64,000 nt of DNA from Agrobacterium genomosp. 13 str. CFBP 6927 (GTDB lineage: Bacteria > Pseudomonadota > Alphaproteobacteria > Rhizobiales > Rhizobiaceae), in contig LT009757.1 in NCBI GenBank assembly GCA_900012615.1, positions 1,705,851 to 1,769,850 of the forward strand, given 5' to 3'. The notes beneath the pieces are model-generated. The model did no database searches. It was not told the origin of the DNA and saw only the letters and a program-made list of their open reading frames with translations. This document shows positions 33,882-46,310 of this stretch, piece after piece (the stretch's first letter is position 1; every line of letters begins with the position of its first letter). The position numbers and the translations under genes are program-made.

Positions 33882-34826
33882 ATGAGATCAATCTGTACGG
33901 TCGCCGTTCTGGCGGCTCTCATGGCAGGTGGGGCATCGGCCGAAACGATCGGTGTTTCGATGCAAAGCTTCGACAACAACTTTCAGACGCTTCTGCGGGA
34001 GGGGCTTAGCGCAAGAGCATCCAAAATGGATGGCGTCAAACTGCAGGTCGAGGATGCGCAGACGGATGTTTCCAAACAGCGCAGCCAGGTGGACAATTTC
34101 ATCGCTTCCAAGGTGGACGCGATCATCGTGACCTTGACGGATACGTCCGCCGCACCCGGTATAAGCGAAGCAGCGCAGAAGGCCGGCATCCCGCTCGTCT
34201 ATCTTAATATCGCACCCGAAAATATCGGTCGGCTACCGGAAAAACAGGCCTATGTCGGCTCGAAGGAGACCGATGCGGGAAGGCTCGGAGCCGAGGCGGC
34301 CTGTGATCTCTTGAAGCAGAAGAACAAGGCAGGTGATGCGCAGGCCTTTATTTTGATGGGTGATCTGGCGCATCAGGCTTCGCGCGACCGCACCTCGTCG
34401 GTTAAGGAAACGCTGGCGGCGGGTGATTGCAAGGGAGCAACCATCGCCGACGAGCAGTCTGCGGCCTGGACGCGAACGAATGCCATGGACCTGACGACAA
34501 ACTGGATTACCGCCGGACGGCCGATCGATGTGGTTTTCGCCAATAATGATGAAATGGCAATCGGTGCAATCCAGGCCTTTAAGGCGGCGGGCGTGCCGAT
34601 GGATGATGTGATCGTCGTCGGCATCGATGCCACGCAGGATGCTCTTGCCGCCATGGCGGCGGGCGATCTGGATGTGACCGTGTTCCAGAACGCCGCCGGA
34701 CAGTCCGCGAGCGCAGTCGACGCCGCCATTGGGCTGGCCCGTGCAAAGAGCGTCGACAAGGAGGTCTGGGTGCCGTTTGAACTGGTGACGCCAGGCAACA
34801 TGGGTGAGTACAGCCGAAAGAACTGA
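33882..34826 (+). CDS. periplasmic sugar/cyclitol-binding protein, RbsB/MocB-like
   Basis: 314 residues. The signal peptide ends at ASA-E (residue 20). The binding domain starts IGVSMQSFDNNFQTLLREG; DAIIVTLTDTSAA and VVFANNDEMAIGAI are conserved ligand-binding/hinge segments. The family delivers sugars or inositols to CUT2 importers, and MocB of rhizopine loci belongs here. No ATPase or permease gene accompanies it, so it must share a transporter encoded elsewhere or serve as a sensor. GGGAGGATG-type sequence precedes the ATG. Confidence 0.9.
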   Translation: MRSICTVAVLAALMAGGASAETIGVSMQSFDNNFQTLLREGLSARASKMDGVKLQVEDAQTDVSKQRSQVDNFIASKVDAIIVTLTDTSAAPGISEAAQKAGIPLVYLNIAPENIGRLPEKQAYVGSKETDAGRLGAEAACDLLKQKNKAGDAQAFILMGDLAHQASRDRTSSVKETLAAGDCKGATIADEQSAAWTRTNAMDLTTNWITAGRPIDVVFANNDEMAIGAIQAFKAAGVPMDDVIVVGIDATQDALAAMAAGDLDVTVFQNAAGQSASAVDAAIGLARAKSVDKEVWVPFELVTPGNMGEYSRKN

Positions 34827-34884
34827 TCCTCCCGGCCGGCGCCTCGATCCCGAGGTGCCGGTCCATCTCAACACGGAGAGAATT

Positions 34885-36090
34885 ATGGACCGTATCGTCA
34901 TTGTCGGTGCCGGCGAATGCGGCACCCGGGCGGCATTTGTGTTGCGCGAGGCGGGTTACTCCGGTTCCGTCACGCTGGTCGGGGCCGAACCGCATCTGCC
35001 CTATGAGCGCCCGCCGCTTTCCAAACCGCTCAACGGTGCGGTGCACATGCAACAGATCTGCGCGCCCGAGGCGTTCGAGGCCGCTCGGATTTGCTATCTG
35101 CAGGGCGTCACGGCGCAGCGTATCGACGCAAATATGCGAACCGTAGCGCTAGGCGATGGCCGGGTGCTGGACTATGACAGGCTGCTTCTGGCAACGGGAG
35201 CGAGCCCCAGAAAGCTGACATGTCCGGGTGCGGGGCAGGCTCTGGACTTCCGGACCTATGCGGATGCGGCAGCGATATTCTCCCGCGCCGAAGCTGATAG
35301 TCGCGTCGCCATTATCGGCGGCGGTCTGATCGGCATGGAGCTTGCGGCAGTGCTGCGCAGCAAGGGTGTCGCCGTCAGCATTGTCGAAGCCGCGCCGAAA
35401 CCGCTGGGGCGCGCCGTTCCACCACATTTTGCGGCTAAGATACATGCACGGCATATTGACGAAGGGGTGCAGTTTTACCTGGGGCAGGGCGTTGCCGAGA
35501 TCGCGCCTGACGCCGTTGTGCTCACGGATGGCGGCAGAGTGCCCGCAAATATCGTCGTCTCGGCAATCGGTGTCCTGCCTGAAACAGGATTGGCCGAAAC
35601 GGCCGGTCTGGCGGTGGGTAACGGCATTCTGACCGACCGCCATCTGCGGACCAGCGATCCGCATATATTCGCGTCGGGCGATTGCGCATCTGTATCCCAG
35701 CCCGGTGGGGGCCATATTCGTTTCGAAAGCTGGCGCAATGCCCGCAACCAGGCGGAAACGGCAGCCCGCAACGCTCTCGGCGCTGCCGAGGTTTTTGCCG
35801 CTATTCCATGGTTCTGGTCGGATCAATATGATCTCGGCCTGCAGGTTGCCGGGCTGCCGCAGCCGCATCATCACAGTGTCATCCGCCCGCTCGCAGGCGG
35901 GGAGCTGGCGTTTTTTCTGGACGATGGACGGCTTGTGGCCGCCGCCGGTCTTGGAACAGGAAACGCGGTTGCAAAAGATATCAAGCTCGCCGAAATGCTG
36001 ATCGCTGCGGGCATCAGCCCCGATCCATCGGCGCTGGCCGACCCGATGGTAAACCTCAAGGCACTTCTGAAAAGCGCGCGGGCAGCCTGA
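34885..36090 (+). CDS. FAD-dependent ferredoxin reductase, MocF-like
   Basis: 401 residues from the ATG at 34885 (GGAGAG upstream). The FAD motif IVIVGAGECGTRAA is at the N terminus, and the NAD(P)H motif AIIGGGLIGMELAAVLRSKG is near residue 140. DPHIFASGDCAS near 265 binds the flavin. This is the rubredoxin/putidaredoxin-reductase family. It should feed electrons to the Rieske ferredoxin two genes upstream. The stop overlaps the next ATG (TGATG). Confidence 0.9.
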   Translation: MDRIVIVGAGECGTRAAFVLREAGYSGSVTLVGAEPHLPYERPPLSKPLNGAVHMQQICAPEAFEAARICYLQGVTAQRIDANMRTVALGDGRVLDYDRLLLATGASPRKLTCPGAGQALDFRTYADAAAIFSRAEADSRVAIIGGGLIGMELAAVLRSKGVAVSIVEAAPKPLGRAVPPHFAAKIHARHIDEGVQFYLGQGVAEIAPDAVVLTDGGRVPANIVVSAIGVLPETGLAETAGLAVGNGILTDRHLRTSDPHIFASGDCASVSQPGGGHIRFESWRNARNQAETAARNALGAAEVFAAIPWFWSDQYDLGLQVAGLPQPHHHSVIRPLAGGELAFFLDDGRLVAAAGLGTGNAVAKDIKLAEMLIAAGISPDPSALADPMVNLKALLKSARAA

Positions 36091-36944
36091 TGCAGAAGCT
36101 GCTTGTTTTTCAGTCGCTCTGGGCCATGGAACGTCGTCATACGGATGGCGTGGAACGCAGTCTTGATGAAAATATCGAGATGATCGTGGCGGCCGGCTTT
36201 GATGGCGTCAGCACACACTACACCAATCGGGAGGATGTTGTTCGCCTGAACGAGGCGATCCGCGGCACTGGCCTCAAGATCGAGGGGGTGTGCTTTCCGC
36301 GCACTGTTGAGGATTTGCGTCTGTCGCTGGACTTGGCGATGGAATTTCCGGTCAGCCATATTGATCTGCAGGCGGATGTCCGCCCGCGCCGGGTCGAGGA
36401 TTGCCTGCCGCTTCTAGACGGGTGGATGCGGCTGGCCGAAGACGCTGGCGTTGCCGTATTCATCGAGACGCATCGCCACCGCATCACCAGCGACCTGCTG
36501 CTGACGCTGGATTTTCTCGACCATCGCCCCGCATTGCCCCTGTTGGCAGACCTGTCGCATTATCTGGTTGCCCGCGAATTCGCTTTCCCGGTCGAGGACG
36601 AGAGCCAGGCGCAGATCCGCCGTATCCTTCAAAATGCACAGGCTTTTCATGGCCGTATCGGTTCGTGTGAACAGGTTCAGATCGAGATTTCCTTCCCGAA
36701 CCATCGCCCCTGGGTCGATCTCTTTCTTGAGTGGTGGGACTATGGTTTCCGGTACTGGCGCTCCCGCGCCGCGCCGGATGCCGAACTGGTCTTCACCTGC
36801 GAACTGGGGCCGCAACCCTATGCGATTACGGGGCGGGACGGCAACGATTCGACCGACAGGTGGACGGAGTCCCTGCTGCTTCAGGCGATGGCGCGCGAGC
36901 TCTGGGCCGGGATCGCATCTGATCCGGCCGCAGAAAAAAGGTAG
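36090..36944 (+). CDS. sugar phosphate isomerase/epimerase family TIM-barrel protein
   Basis: 284 residues of the xylose-isomerase-like (AP endonuclease 2) TIM barrel. Candidate metal ligands include EGVCFP, HIDLQAD, FIETHRHR near 128 and LLADLSHYL near 152. Rhizopine and inositol loci encode relatives (MocC, IolE), which act as dehydratases or isomerases of keto-cyclitols. Being the last gene of the oxygenase string and coupled to the reductase, it probably acts on the demethylated or oxidised product. Confidence 0.82.
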   Translation: MQKLLVFQSLWAMERRHTDGVERSLDENIEMIVAAGFDGVSTHYTNREDVVRLNEAIRGTGLKIEGVCFPRTVEDLRLSLDLAMEFPVSHIDLQADVRPRRVEDCLPLLDGWMRLAEDAGVAVFIETHRHRITSDLLLTLDFLDHRPALPLLADLSHYLVAREFAFPVEDESQAQIRRILQNAQAFHGRIGSCEQVQIEISFPNHRPWVDLFLEWWDYGFRYWRSRAAPDAELVFTCELGPQPYAITGRDGNDSTDRWTESLLLQAMARELWAGIASDPAAEKR

Positions 36945-37035
36945 CTCCCGGTACTCTCGTTTTATGGCGGCAGATGCGCCATCACGATTGGCGCAAGGTT
37001 GCCGCGCATCCTGGAGCCGGCGGCACTGCCGTTTG

Positions 37036-37506
37036 TCAGCCTGCGAGCATCTCCGTCAGGCAGAGTGTAACCAGCTTGTGGTCTTCGACGTCAGGCAATC
37101 CGCTGACACCCACCGATCCGATCAGCGTGCCTCCACGGATGGTGAGCGGAAACGCGCCGCCGCTCGCGACGTAATCGCTCGTCGGCAGGCCAAACCGGGT
37201 GTTGAAGTCATACCCCTTCAATTCAGATTCGAGCCGGACCTGAAGCGAGCTGCGATGAAAGCGATGAACGACGGCACATTTGCGCCGTGTCCACCCAAAG
37301 TTGTCGATGGTCGCGCCGGGCAGGAGAGTGGCGAAGACCACGTCTGTGCCATGCCGTATCTCAATTGCGACGGGAAGCTCCTGTGATGCCGCGCGCTGTC
37401 TTATCAGGCTGCCCAGTTTCCATGCGAAGTCATAATTGAACGTGTTGAGTTGAAGCGCTGCAAGCTCTGCCCGCAGGGCGTCAAGTGAAGGCGTTTCTTT
37501 TGTCAT
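37036..37506 (-). CDS. UPF0303 / HbpS-like heme-degrading domain family protein
   Basis: 156 residues from an ATG preceded by GGAG. The sequence matches the HbpS/UPF0303 type (FAWKLGSLIRQRA, DNFGWTRRKCAVVHRF, SGGAFPLTIRGGTLIGSVGVSGLPDVEDHKLV in segments). Family members bind heme or small corrinoid-like ligands, or have unknown roles, and often lie beside sugar catabolic genes. It is divergent from the LacI gene at 37918, with a LacI-type operator 187 bases upstream, so it may belong to that regulon. Confidence 0.82.
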   Translation of the reverse strand: MTKETPSLDALRAELAALQLNTFNYDFAWKLGSLIRQRAASQELPVAIEIRHGTDVVFATLLPGATIDNFGWTRRKCAVVHRFHRSSLQVRLESELKGYDFNTRFGLPTSDYVASGGAFPLTIRGGTLIGSVGVSGLPDVEDHKLVTLCLTEMLAG

Positions 37507-37692
37507 TCATTGCTCCGGAATGAGGGTCGATCGCTCATCAGCCTGAGCGCTTGACGGTAAACTACTGTCCATAGTGACTGAAGGGCAAGCATTGTCGCTT
37601 GGGCCCGGTCATGCATTGCTGAACATCGCGTTCGCCCGGCATTGCAGGCCTGATAAACATTGCTCCTGTTGGGAAGAAACATTAGCGTATTT

Positions 37693-37704
37693 TGGAACGT
37701 TCCA
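37693..37704. promoter_or_regulatory. LacI-type operator, copy 1 (TGGAACGTTCCA)
   Basis: A perfect 12-bp palindrome with the central CG pair typical of LacI/GalR operators. The same 12-mer occurs at 37863-37874. The ~170-base spacing (about 16 helical turns) would allow DNA looping. Confidence 0.75.
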
Positions 37705-37852
37705 TTTTTCAATCGCATGCCGTCGCAAATTTCGAAGAGTTCACGGAAATTACAAGAATCAAAAATTTCCTATAATGCATTGAAATAAATAAATTATTGG
37801 AGGATTTTTATTCTCTGTCCCGTTGTTTTCATTTTTGGTTCGGCAATGTCGC

Positions 37853-37882
37853 TTGACAAAATTGGAACGTTCCAATTAATTA
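37853..37882 (+). promoter_or_regulatory. lacI promoter with operator copy 2 between -35 and -10
   Basis: TTGACA at 37853-37858 is a consensus -35. After 18 bases comes TAATTA (37877-37882) as a plausible -10. The 18-bp perfect palindrome AATTGGAACGTTCCAATT (37860-37877) fills the spacer, so the bound repressor would block polymerase: direct autorepression of the regulator and the operon behind it. Confidence 0.75.
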
Positions 37883-37917
37883 ACCTCGATTTCGAGGAAA
37901 GGCATGGGAGGGCTTCA

Positions 37918-41576
<3,659 letters not shown>

Positions 41577-41584
<8 letters not shown>

Positions 41585-42356
41585 CGGCACGGTCCGCGTC
41601 GAGGTCAACGGCCACATCGCGATCCTGACGGTATCGCGGCCGGAAAAACGCAATGCGCTCGATCTCAATATGCTTGAGGCGCTGATGGCCTCCGCCGATG
41701 AGGTCGAGGCAAACAGTGCGGTCCGTGTGGCGATCCTGACCGGCGAGGGGCAGGGTTTCTCGGCCGGTGGCGACATCAAGGCATGGGGCGGCATGCAGCC
41801 CCAGGAATTTGGCCACGGCTGGGTTCGCCATGGTCACCGGGTCTTCGAACGGCTTGCGACCTTGCGGATGCCGTTGATCGCCGCGCTGAACGGCCATGCG
41901 CTTGGCGGCGGCCTGGAACTGGCGGGTATCGCCGACATTCGTATTGCCGAGGAGCAGATCAAGATCGGTCTGCCGGAAACCAGCCTCGGCATGGTGCCGG
42001 GCTGGTCGGGCACGCAGCGGCTGGTCAGGCGGTTCGGCGCGCAGCCCGTGCGCCGGATGGCGCTCGGCGGTGAGACATTCAGCGCGCAGGAAGCGCTCGC
42101 GCTTGGGATTGTCGATGCCGTCACCCCGACTGGCAATGCTCTGACCGCCGCGAAAGATTATGCGCAGCGTGTTGCCGCGCGTGGCCCGGCTGCGTCCGAG
42201 ATCGTCAAACTGATGATCGCTTCGGCAAGCGGTGAAGACAATGGCACGGCGGTCGAAGCATTGGGTTCCATACTGGCTGCCAAGACCGGCGACCTGAAGG
42301 AAGGCGTGGCGGCATTTGGCGCAAAGCGCCCGGCAATATTTAACGGAGAATGGTGA
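41577..42356 (+). CDS. enoyl-CoA hydratase/isomerase (crotonase family)
   Basis: 259 residues from the ATG at 41577 (GGAGGG upstream, overlapping the CoA-transferase stop by 8 bases). The oxyanion-hole segments GQGFSAGGDIKAWG and ALNGHALGGGLELAG are present, and both glutamates used by true hydratases are in place: GGGLE and LPETSLGM. So real hydration or dehydration of an enoyl-CoA is likely, rather than only isomerase or hydrolase action. Substrate unknown; the CoA ester would come from the coupled transferase. Confidence 0.92.
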
Positions 42357-43876
42357 TGACGGTTCTGATCAATCCGAAAATGCTGAGCGACCGGACGGCC
42401 AGAGATTTCAAGATGTTTATCGATGGCCAATGGGTCGAAGGCAATGCCGATCCGATCGAGCGGATAGCACCCGGCCATGGCTCCGTCGTCAGCCGCTTTC
42501 AATACGGAACCAAGGCTGATGCGGAACGGGCGATAGCGGCGGCACGGACCGCTTTTGATACCGGGCCATGGCCGCGCATGACTGCCTCCGAACGCTCGGC
42601 AATTCTGTTGAAGGCTGCCGATCTCATTGCCGCACGATCCGAGGAGCTTGCCTATCTCGATGCCATCGAGGCCGGAAAGCCGATTACGCAGGTGCGTGGT
42701 GAAATCGCCGGTTCCGTCGATATCTGGCGTTATGCCGCCGCACTTGCCAGAGATCTGCATGGCGAAAGCTATAATACGCTCGGTGACGGCACGCTCGGTG
42801 TTGTTCTGCGTGAGGCGATCGGTGTCGTGTCGATCATCACGCCCTGGAATTTCCCTTTCCTGATTGTCGGTCAGAAGTTGCCTTTCGCGCTGGCGGCCGG
42901 CTGCACCACGGTTGTAAAGCCCTCGGAACTCAGCTCCGGTTCCACGCTCGTTCTCGGCGAAATCCTGCAGGAAGCCGGCGTGCCGAAGGGTGTCGTCAAC
43001 ATCGTGACCGGAACCGGCGCCGAGGTCGGTTCGATCATGACCTCGCATCCGTCAGTCGATATGGTCTCTTTCACGGGTTCCACGGGCGTCGGCAAGCTGA
43101 CCATGGTCAATGCCGCGCAGACGCTGAAAAAGGTCTCGCTGGAACTCGGCGGCAAGAACCCGCAGATCGTCTTCCCCGATGCCGATCTCGATGCATTCAT
43201 CGATGCGGCAGTCTTCGGGGCTTATTTTAACGCCGGCGAGTGCTGCAATGCCGGGTCACGCCTCATTCTTCACAAAAGCATCGCGGCGGACGTGGTCAAG
43301 CGCGTCGGCGAGCTTGCCAGCAAGGTAAAGGTGGGCGATCCTCTGGATCCGACGACACAGGTCGGCGCGATCATTACGCTTCAGCATCTTGAAAAAATCT
43401 CCGGTTACGTTTCAGATGCGAAAAATAGCGGCGCACAGATCGCTCATGGGGGAGAAAAGCTGGACTTGGGAATGGGTCAGTTCATGGCGCCTACCATTCT
43501 ATCGGATGTCACGCCGGCCATGGCCGTTGCGCGTGAGGAAGTTTTCGGACCGGTCCTTTCGGTTCTGACATTTGAGACAGCCGCAGAAGCTATCGAGATC
43601 GCCAATTCCGTCGATTACGGCCTGTCCGCAGGGGTCTGGAGCCGCGATTTCGATACATGCCTGACGATCGGGCGCCGCGTGCGGGCCGGTACGGTGTGGA
43701 TGAATACCTTCATGGATGGCGCGAGCGAGCTGCCGTTCGGAGGCTACAAGCAGTCCGGTCTCGGCCGGGAACTCGGTCGCCATGCGGTCGAGGACTATAC
43801 GGAAACCAAGACCGTGAACATGCATATTGGCGGCCGAACCAGCTGGTGGATGCCGCAGACTGAAAAACCGGCCTAG
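42356..43876 (+). CDS. NAD(P)-dependent aldehyde dehydrogenase (betaine-aldehyde-dehydrogenase-like)
   Basis: 506 residues from the ATG at 42356 overlapping the hydratase stop (TGATG), with GGAGAA six bases upstream; an ATG at 42350 is also in frame. Motifs are TPWNFPFLIVGQKLP, LELGGKNPQIVF with the general-base Glu, and FNAGECCNAGSR with the catalytic Cys. It would oxidise an aldehyde, possibly the product of one of the two GMC oxidoreductases downstream. A short inverted repeat AACCGGC-CTA-GCCGGTT spans the stop codon (43866-43882). Confidence 0.93.
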   Translation: MTVLINPKMLSDRTARDFKMFIDGQWVEGNADPIERIAPGHGSVVSRFQYGTKADAERAIAAARTAFDTGPWPRMTASERSAILLKAADLIAARSEELAYLDAIEAGKPITQVRGEIAGSVDIWRYAAALARDLHGESYNTLGDGTLGVVLREAIGVVSIITPWNFPFLIVGQKLPFALAAGCTTVVKPSELSSGSTLVLGEILQEAGVPKGVVNIVTGTGAEVGSIMTSHPSVDMVSFTGSTGVGKLTMVNAAQTLKKVSLELGGKNPQIVFPDADLDAFIDAAVFGAYFNAGECCNAGSRLILHKSIAADVVKRVGELASKVKVGDPLDPTTQVGAIITLQHLEKISGYVSDAKNSGAQIAHGGEKLDLGMGQFMAPTILSDVTPAMAVAREEVFGPVLSVLTFETAAEAIEIANSVDYGLSAGVWSRDFDTCLTIGRRVRAGTVWMNTFMDGASELPFGGYKQSGLGRELGRHAVEDYTETKTVNMHIGGRTSWWMPQTEKPA

Positions 43877-43959
43877 CCGGTTAGACTGACTGCGTCTGAG
43901 GAGGACGGGTGACGGGGCGGGGATCTCCTCGCTTTAATTTGCGACAATGGGAGGAACAT

Positions 43960-45201
43960 ATGCGCAAATTTCTGACAACCACTGCATTGGCAGTGTCAAT
44001 GATGGCCGGCGCTGCACAGGCGGCGGAAAATGTCGAAGTTCTGCATTGGTGGACATCCGGCGGCGAGGCTGCCGCACTCGACGTCCTGAAGAAGGACCTT
44101 GAGGCGAAGAACATTACCTGGACCGATATGCCTGTCGCCGGCGGCGGCGGCACGGAAGCCATGACGGTGCTGCGCGCCCGCGTTACCGCCGGTAATGCGC
44201 CGACCGCCGTTCAGATGCTCGGTTTCGACATTCAGGACTGGGCGAAAGAAGGGGCTCTCGGCAACCTCGATGAACTGGCCGCCAAAGACGGCTGGGACAG
44301 GGTCATTCCGAAAGCCCTGCAGCGCTTCTCGAAATATGACGGCCACTGGATTGCCGCACCTGTGAATGTGCATTCCACCAACTGGATGTGGATCAACAAG
44401 GCGGCGCTCGACAAGGCTGGCGGCAAGGAGCCCAAGAACTGGGACGAGCTGGTCGCCATGCTCGACAACTTCAAGGCGCAGGGCATCACCCCGATCGCTG
44501 CCGGTGGGCAGCCATGGCAGGACGCAACGATCTTCGACGCGGTCGTGCTTTCGCTCGGCACCGATTTCTACAAGCAGGCATTCATCGACCTCGACCCGGC
44601 GGCCCTTGGCGGCGAGAAGATGAAGACCGCTTTCGAGCGCATGACGAAACTTCGCACCTACGTGGATGACAATTTCTCTGGTCGCGACTGGAACCTTGCT
44701 TCCGCCATGGTCATCGAAGGCAAGGCCGGCGTCCAGTTCATGGGTGACTGGGCGAAGGGTGAATTCGTCAAGGCCAAGAAGGTGCCGGGCACGGACTTCG
44801 TCTGCGTGCGTTATCCTGAAACGCAAGGGGCGGTGACGTTCAACTCCGACCAGTTCGCCATGTTCAAGGTGGCCGCCGACAAGGTGCCGGCGCAGATGGA
44901 AATGGCGGCGGCAATCGAAAGCCCGACCTTCCAGTCGGCATTCAATGTCGTCAAGGGTTCGGCTCCGGCCCGGTCCGACGTGTCCAACGAGGCCTTTGAT
45001 GCCTGCGGCAAGAAGGCGATCGCCGATCTTGCAGAGGCCGACAAGAGCGGCAAGCTCTTCGGCTCGATGGCCCACGGTCACGCCAACCCGGCTGCCGTCA
45101 AAAACGCGATCTACGACGTCGTTACCCGTGAGTTCAACGGTGAACTGACGCCGGATGAGGCAATCGTCGAACTGCCTGCTGCCGTCGCAGCCGCAAAGTA
45201 A
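43960..45201 (+). CDS. extracellular sugar-binding protein of a CUT1 ABC transporter
   Basis: 413 residues from the ATG at 43960 with GGGAGGA upstream. The signal peptide ends AQA-A (about 22). The solute-binding family 1 body begins [20 protein letters not shown], with [17 protein letters not shown] and [12 protein letters not shown] further on. It resembles the glucose/mannose-type binders (GtsA-like) of proteobacteria. The strong hairpin at 45213-45239 after it probably keeps its mRNA abundant. It delivers the substrate to the permease pair at 45432-47194. Confidence 0.92.
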   Translation: MRKFLTTTALAVSMMAGAAQAAENVEVLHWWTSGGEAAALDVLKKDLEAKNITWTDMPVAGGGGTEAMTVLRARVTAGNAPTAVQMLGFDIQDWAKEGALGNLDELAAKDGWDRVIPKALQRFSKYDGHWIAAPVNVHSTNWMWINKAALDKAGGKEPKNWDELVAMLDNFKAQGITPIAAGGQPWQDATIFDAVVLSLGTDFYKQAFIDLDPAALGGEKMKTAFERMTKLRTYVDDNFSGRDWNLASAMVIEGKAGVQFMGDWAKGEFVKAKKVPGTDFVCVRYPETQGAVTFNSDQFAMFKVAADKVPAQMEMAAAIESPTFQSAFNVVKGSAPARSDVSNEAFDACGKKAIADLAEADKSGKLFGSMAHGHANPAAVKNAIYDVVTREFNGELTPDEAIVELPAAVAAAK

Positions 45202-45212
45202 ACGCGCAAAAA

Positions 45213-45239
45213 TGCGGTGGGGGCATGCCCCCCGCCGCA
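45213..45239 (+). promoter_or_regulatory. strong intercistronic hairpin after the CUT1 binding-protein gene
   Basis: An 11-bp stem (45213-45223 with 45229-45239, one G-T pair) and a 5-base loop, very GC-rich (TGCGGTGGGGG arm), in the 230-base gap before the first permease gene. No U-tract. Likely a partial terminator or RNase barrier that raises binder over membrane components. Confidence 0.55.
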
Positions 45240-45431
45240 CCAATGCTCGCATGAAATCGCAGTCGAACCGTCCGGGCGCCTTGCAGGCAGCCTGTCGCCT
45301 TCGGCTACCTAAACTCTTTGTTTTGTCGCATTTCCGAACGGAAAACCGGGGTCCACTTTTCCTGGAAATGCTCTCATTGACGGAAACGGCAAGCATCGGG
45401 CGCTGTTTCAAGGATCAAGGATATCTGCGCG

Positions 45432-46310
45432 ATGACTGGTCGTAGTCGACTTCAGGAGCTGTTACCGAAGCTTGTTCTGGCTCCAAGCTTCGTCGTCATT
45501 ATCATTTTCGTCTATGGCTTCATTGCCTATACGGGCTTCCTGTCGTTGACGGACAGTAAGATGCTGCCCTCCTATAATTTCGTCGGGCTGATGAATTACC
45601 AGCGGCTCTGGGCGCTACCGCACTGGTGGCGGGCGATCAGCAACCTGGCGATCTTTGCGTCCCTTTACATCATCATCTGCTCGGTTCTCGGCCTGTTTCT
45701 GGCGATCCTGCTCGACCAGAAAATCCGCGGCGAAGGCTTTCTGCGACCGATCTATCTTTATCCCATGGCGCTGTCTTTCATCGTTACGGGCACGGCGTGG
45801 AAATGGTTTCTGGATCCCGGCATCGGCCTGCAGAACACCATGCATCTATGGGGATGGGAAAGCTTCCAGTTTGCGTGGATCAAGGATCGCAACTACGCCA
45901 TCTACTGCGTGGTGATCGCCGCCGTCTGGCAGTCGTCGGGCTTTGTCATGGCGATGTTTCTGGCCGGCCTTCGCGGTGTCGACAATGAAATCATCAAGGC
46001 GGCGCAGATCGATGGCGCCTCGACCGTCATGACCTATCGCCGCATCATCATTCCACTGATGCGGCCGGTCTTCCTGTCCGCATTCGTCGTTCTCGCGCAC
46101 CTCGCCATCAAGGCCTACGATCTTGTGGTCGCGTTGACCGGTGGCGGACCGGGACAGGCGACCGAGCTGCCGGCGACATTCATGTATTCCTACACGTTCA
46201 CGCGCAATTCCATGGGCATCGGTGCATCCTCGGCGATCATCATGCTCATCATGATCTTCTCGATCATCGTCCCCTATCTCTATTCGGAAATTCGCGGAGG
46301 GAAACGCTGA
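45432..46310 (+). CDS. CUT1 sugar ABC transporter permease, MalF/UgpA type
   Basis: 292 residues with six predicted membrane spans (first: LVLAPSFVVIIIFVYGFIAY). The EAA loop reads EIIKAAQIDGASTVMTYRRIIIP near residue 185, the contact to the ATPase. AGG within AAGGATATC precedes the ATG. It overlaps the second permease by one base (TGATG), so the heterodimer is made together. Confidence 0.93.
   Translation: MTGRSRLQELLPKLVLAPSFVVIIIFVYGFIAYTGFLSLTDSKMLPSYNFVGLMNYQRLWALPHWWRAISNLAIFASLYIIICSVLGLFLAILLDQKIRGEGFLRPIYLYPMALSFIVTGTAWKWFLDPGIGLQNTMHLWGWESFQFAWIKDRNYAIYCVVIAAVWQSSGFVMAMFLAGLRGVDNEIIKAAQIDGASTVMTYRRIIIPLMRPVFLSAFVVLAHLAIKAYDLVVALTGGGPGQATELPATFMYSYTFTRNSMGIGASSAIIMLIMIFSIIVPYLYSEIRGGKR

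Larger units (their letters stand above)
37507..37917. other. 411-base divergent control region of the hybrid catabolic operon
   Basis: It holds two perfect TGGAACGTTCCA operators (37693-37704 and the core of 37860-37877), about 170 bases apart centre to centre, the lacI promoter, and an AT-rich middle segment. The overlapping 71-codon minus frame at 37503-37718 covers one operator and is not considered a gene. Confidence 0.7.

Noticed and set aside
37503-37718. 71-codon minus-strand frame ending at the HbpS-like gene start
   Set aside because: It spans a LacI-type operator in a regulatory region and shows no domain; the overlap with the next start is probably chance.
43866-43882. AACCGGC-CTA-GCCGGTT repeat across the aldehyde dehydrogenase stop as a terminator
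   Set aside because: The stem is only 7 bp and there is no U-tract on the plus strand; downstream genes look like part of the same operon.
43996-45411. 471-codon frame antisense to the sugar-binding protein
   Set aside because: The sense strand encodes a complete family 1 binding protein with signal peptide; the antisense frame has no motif.
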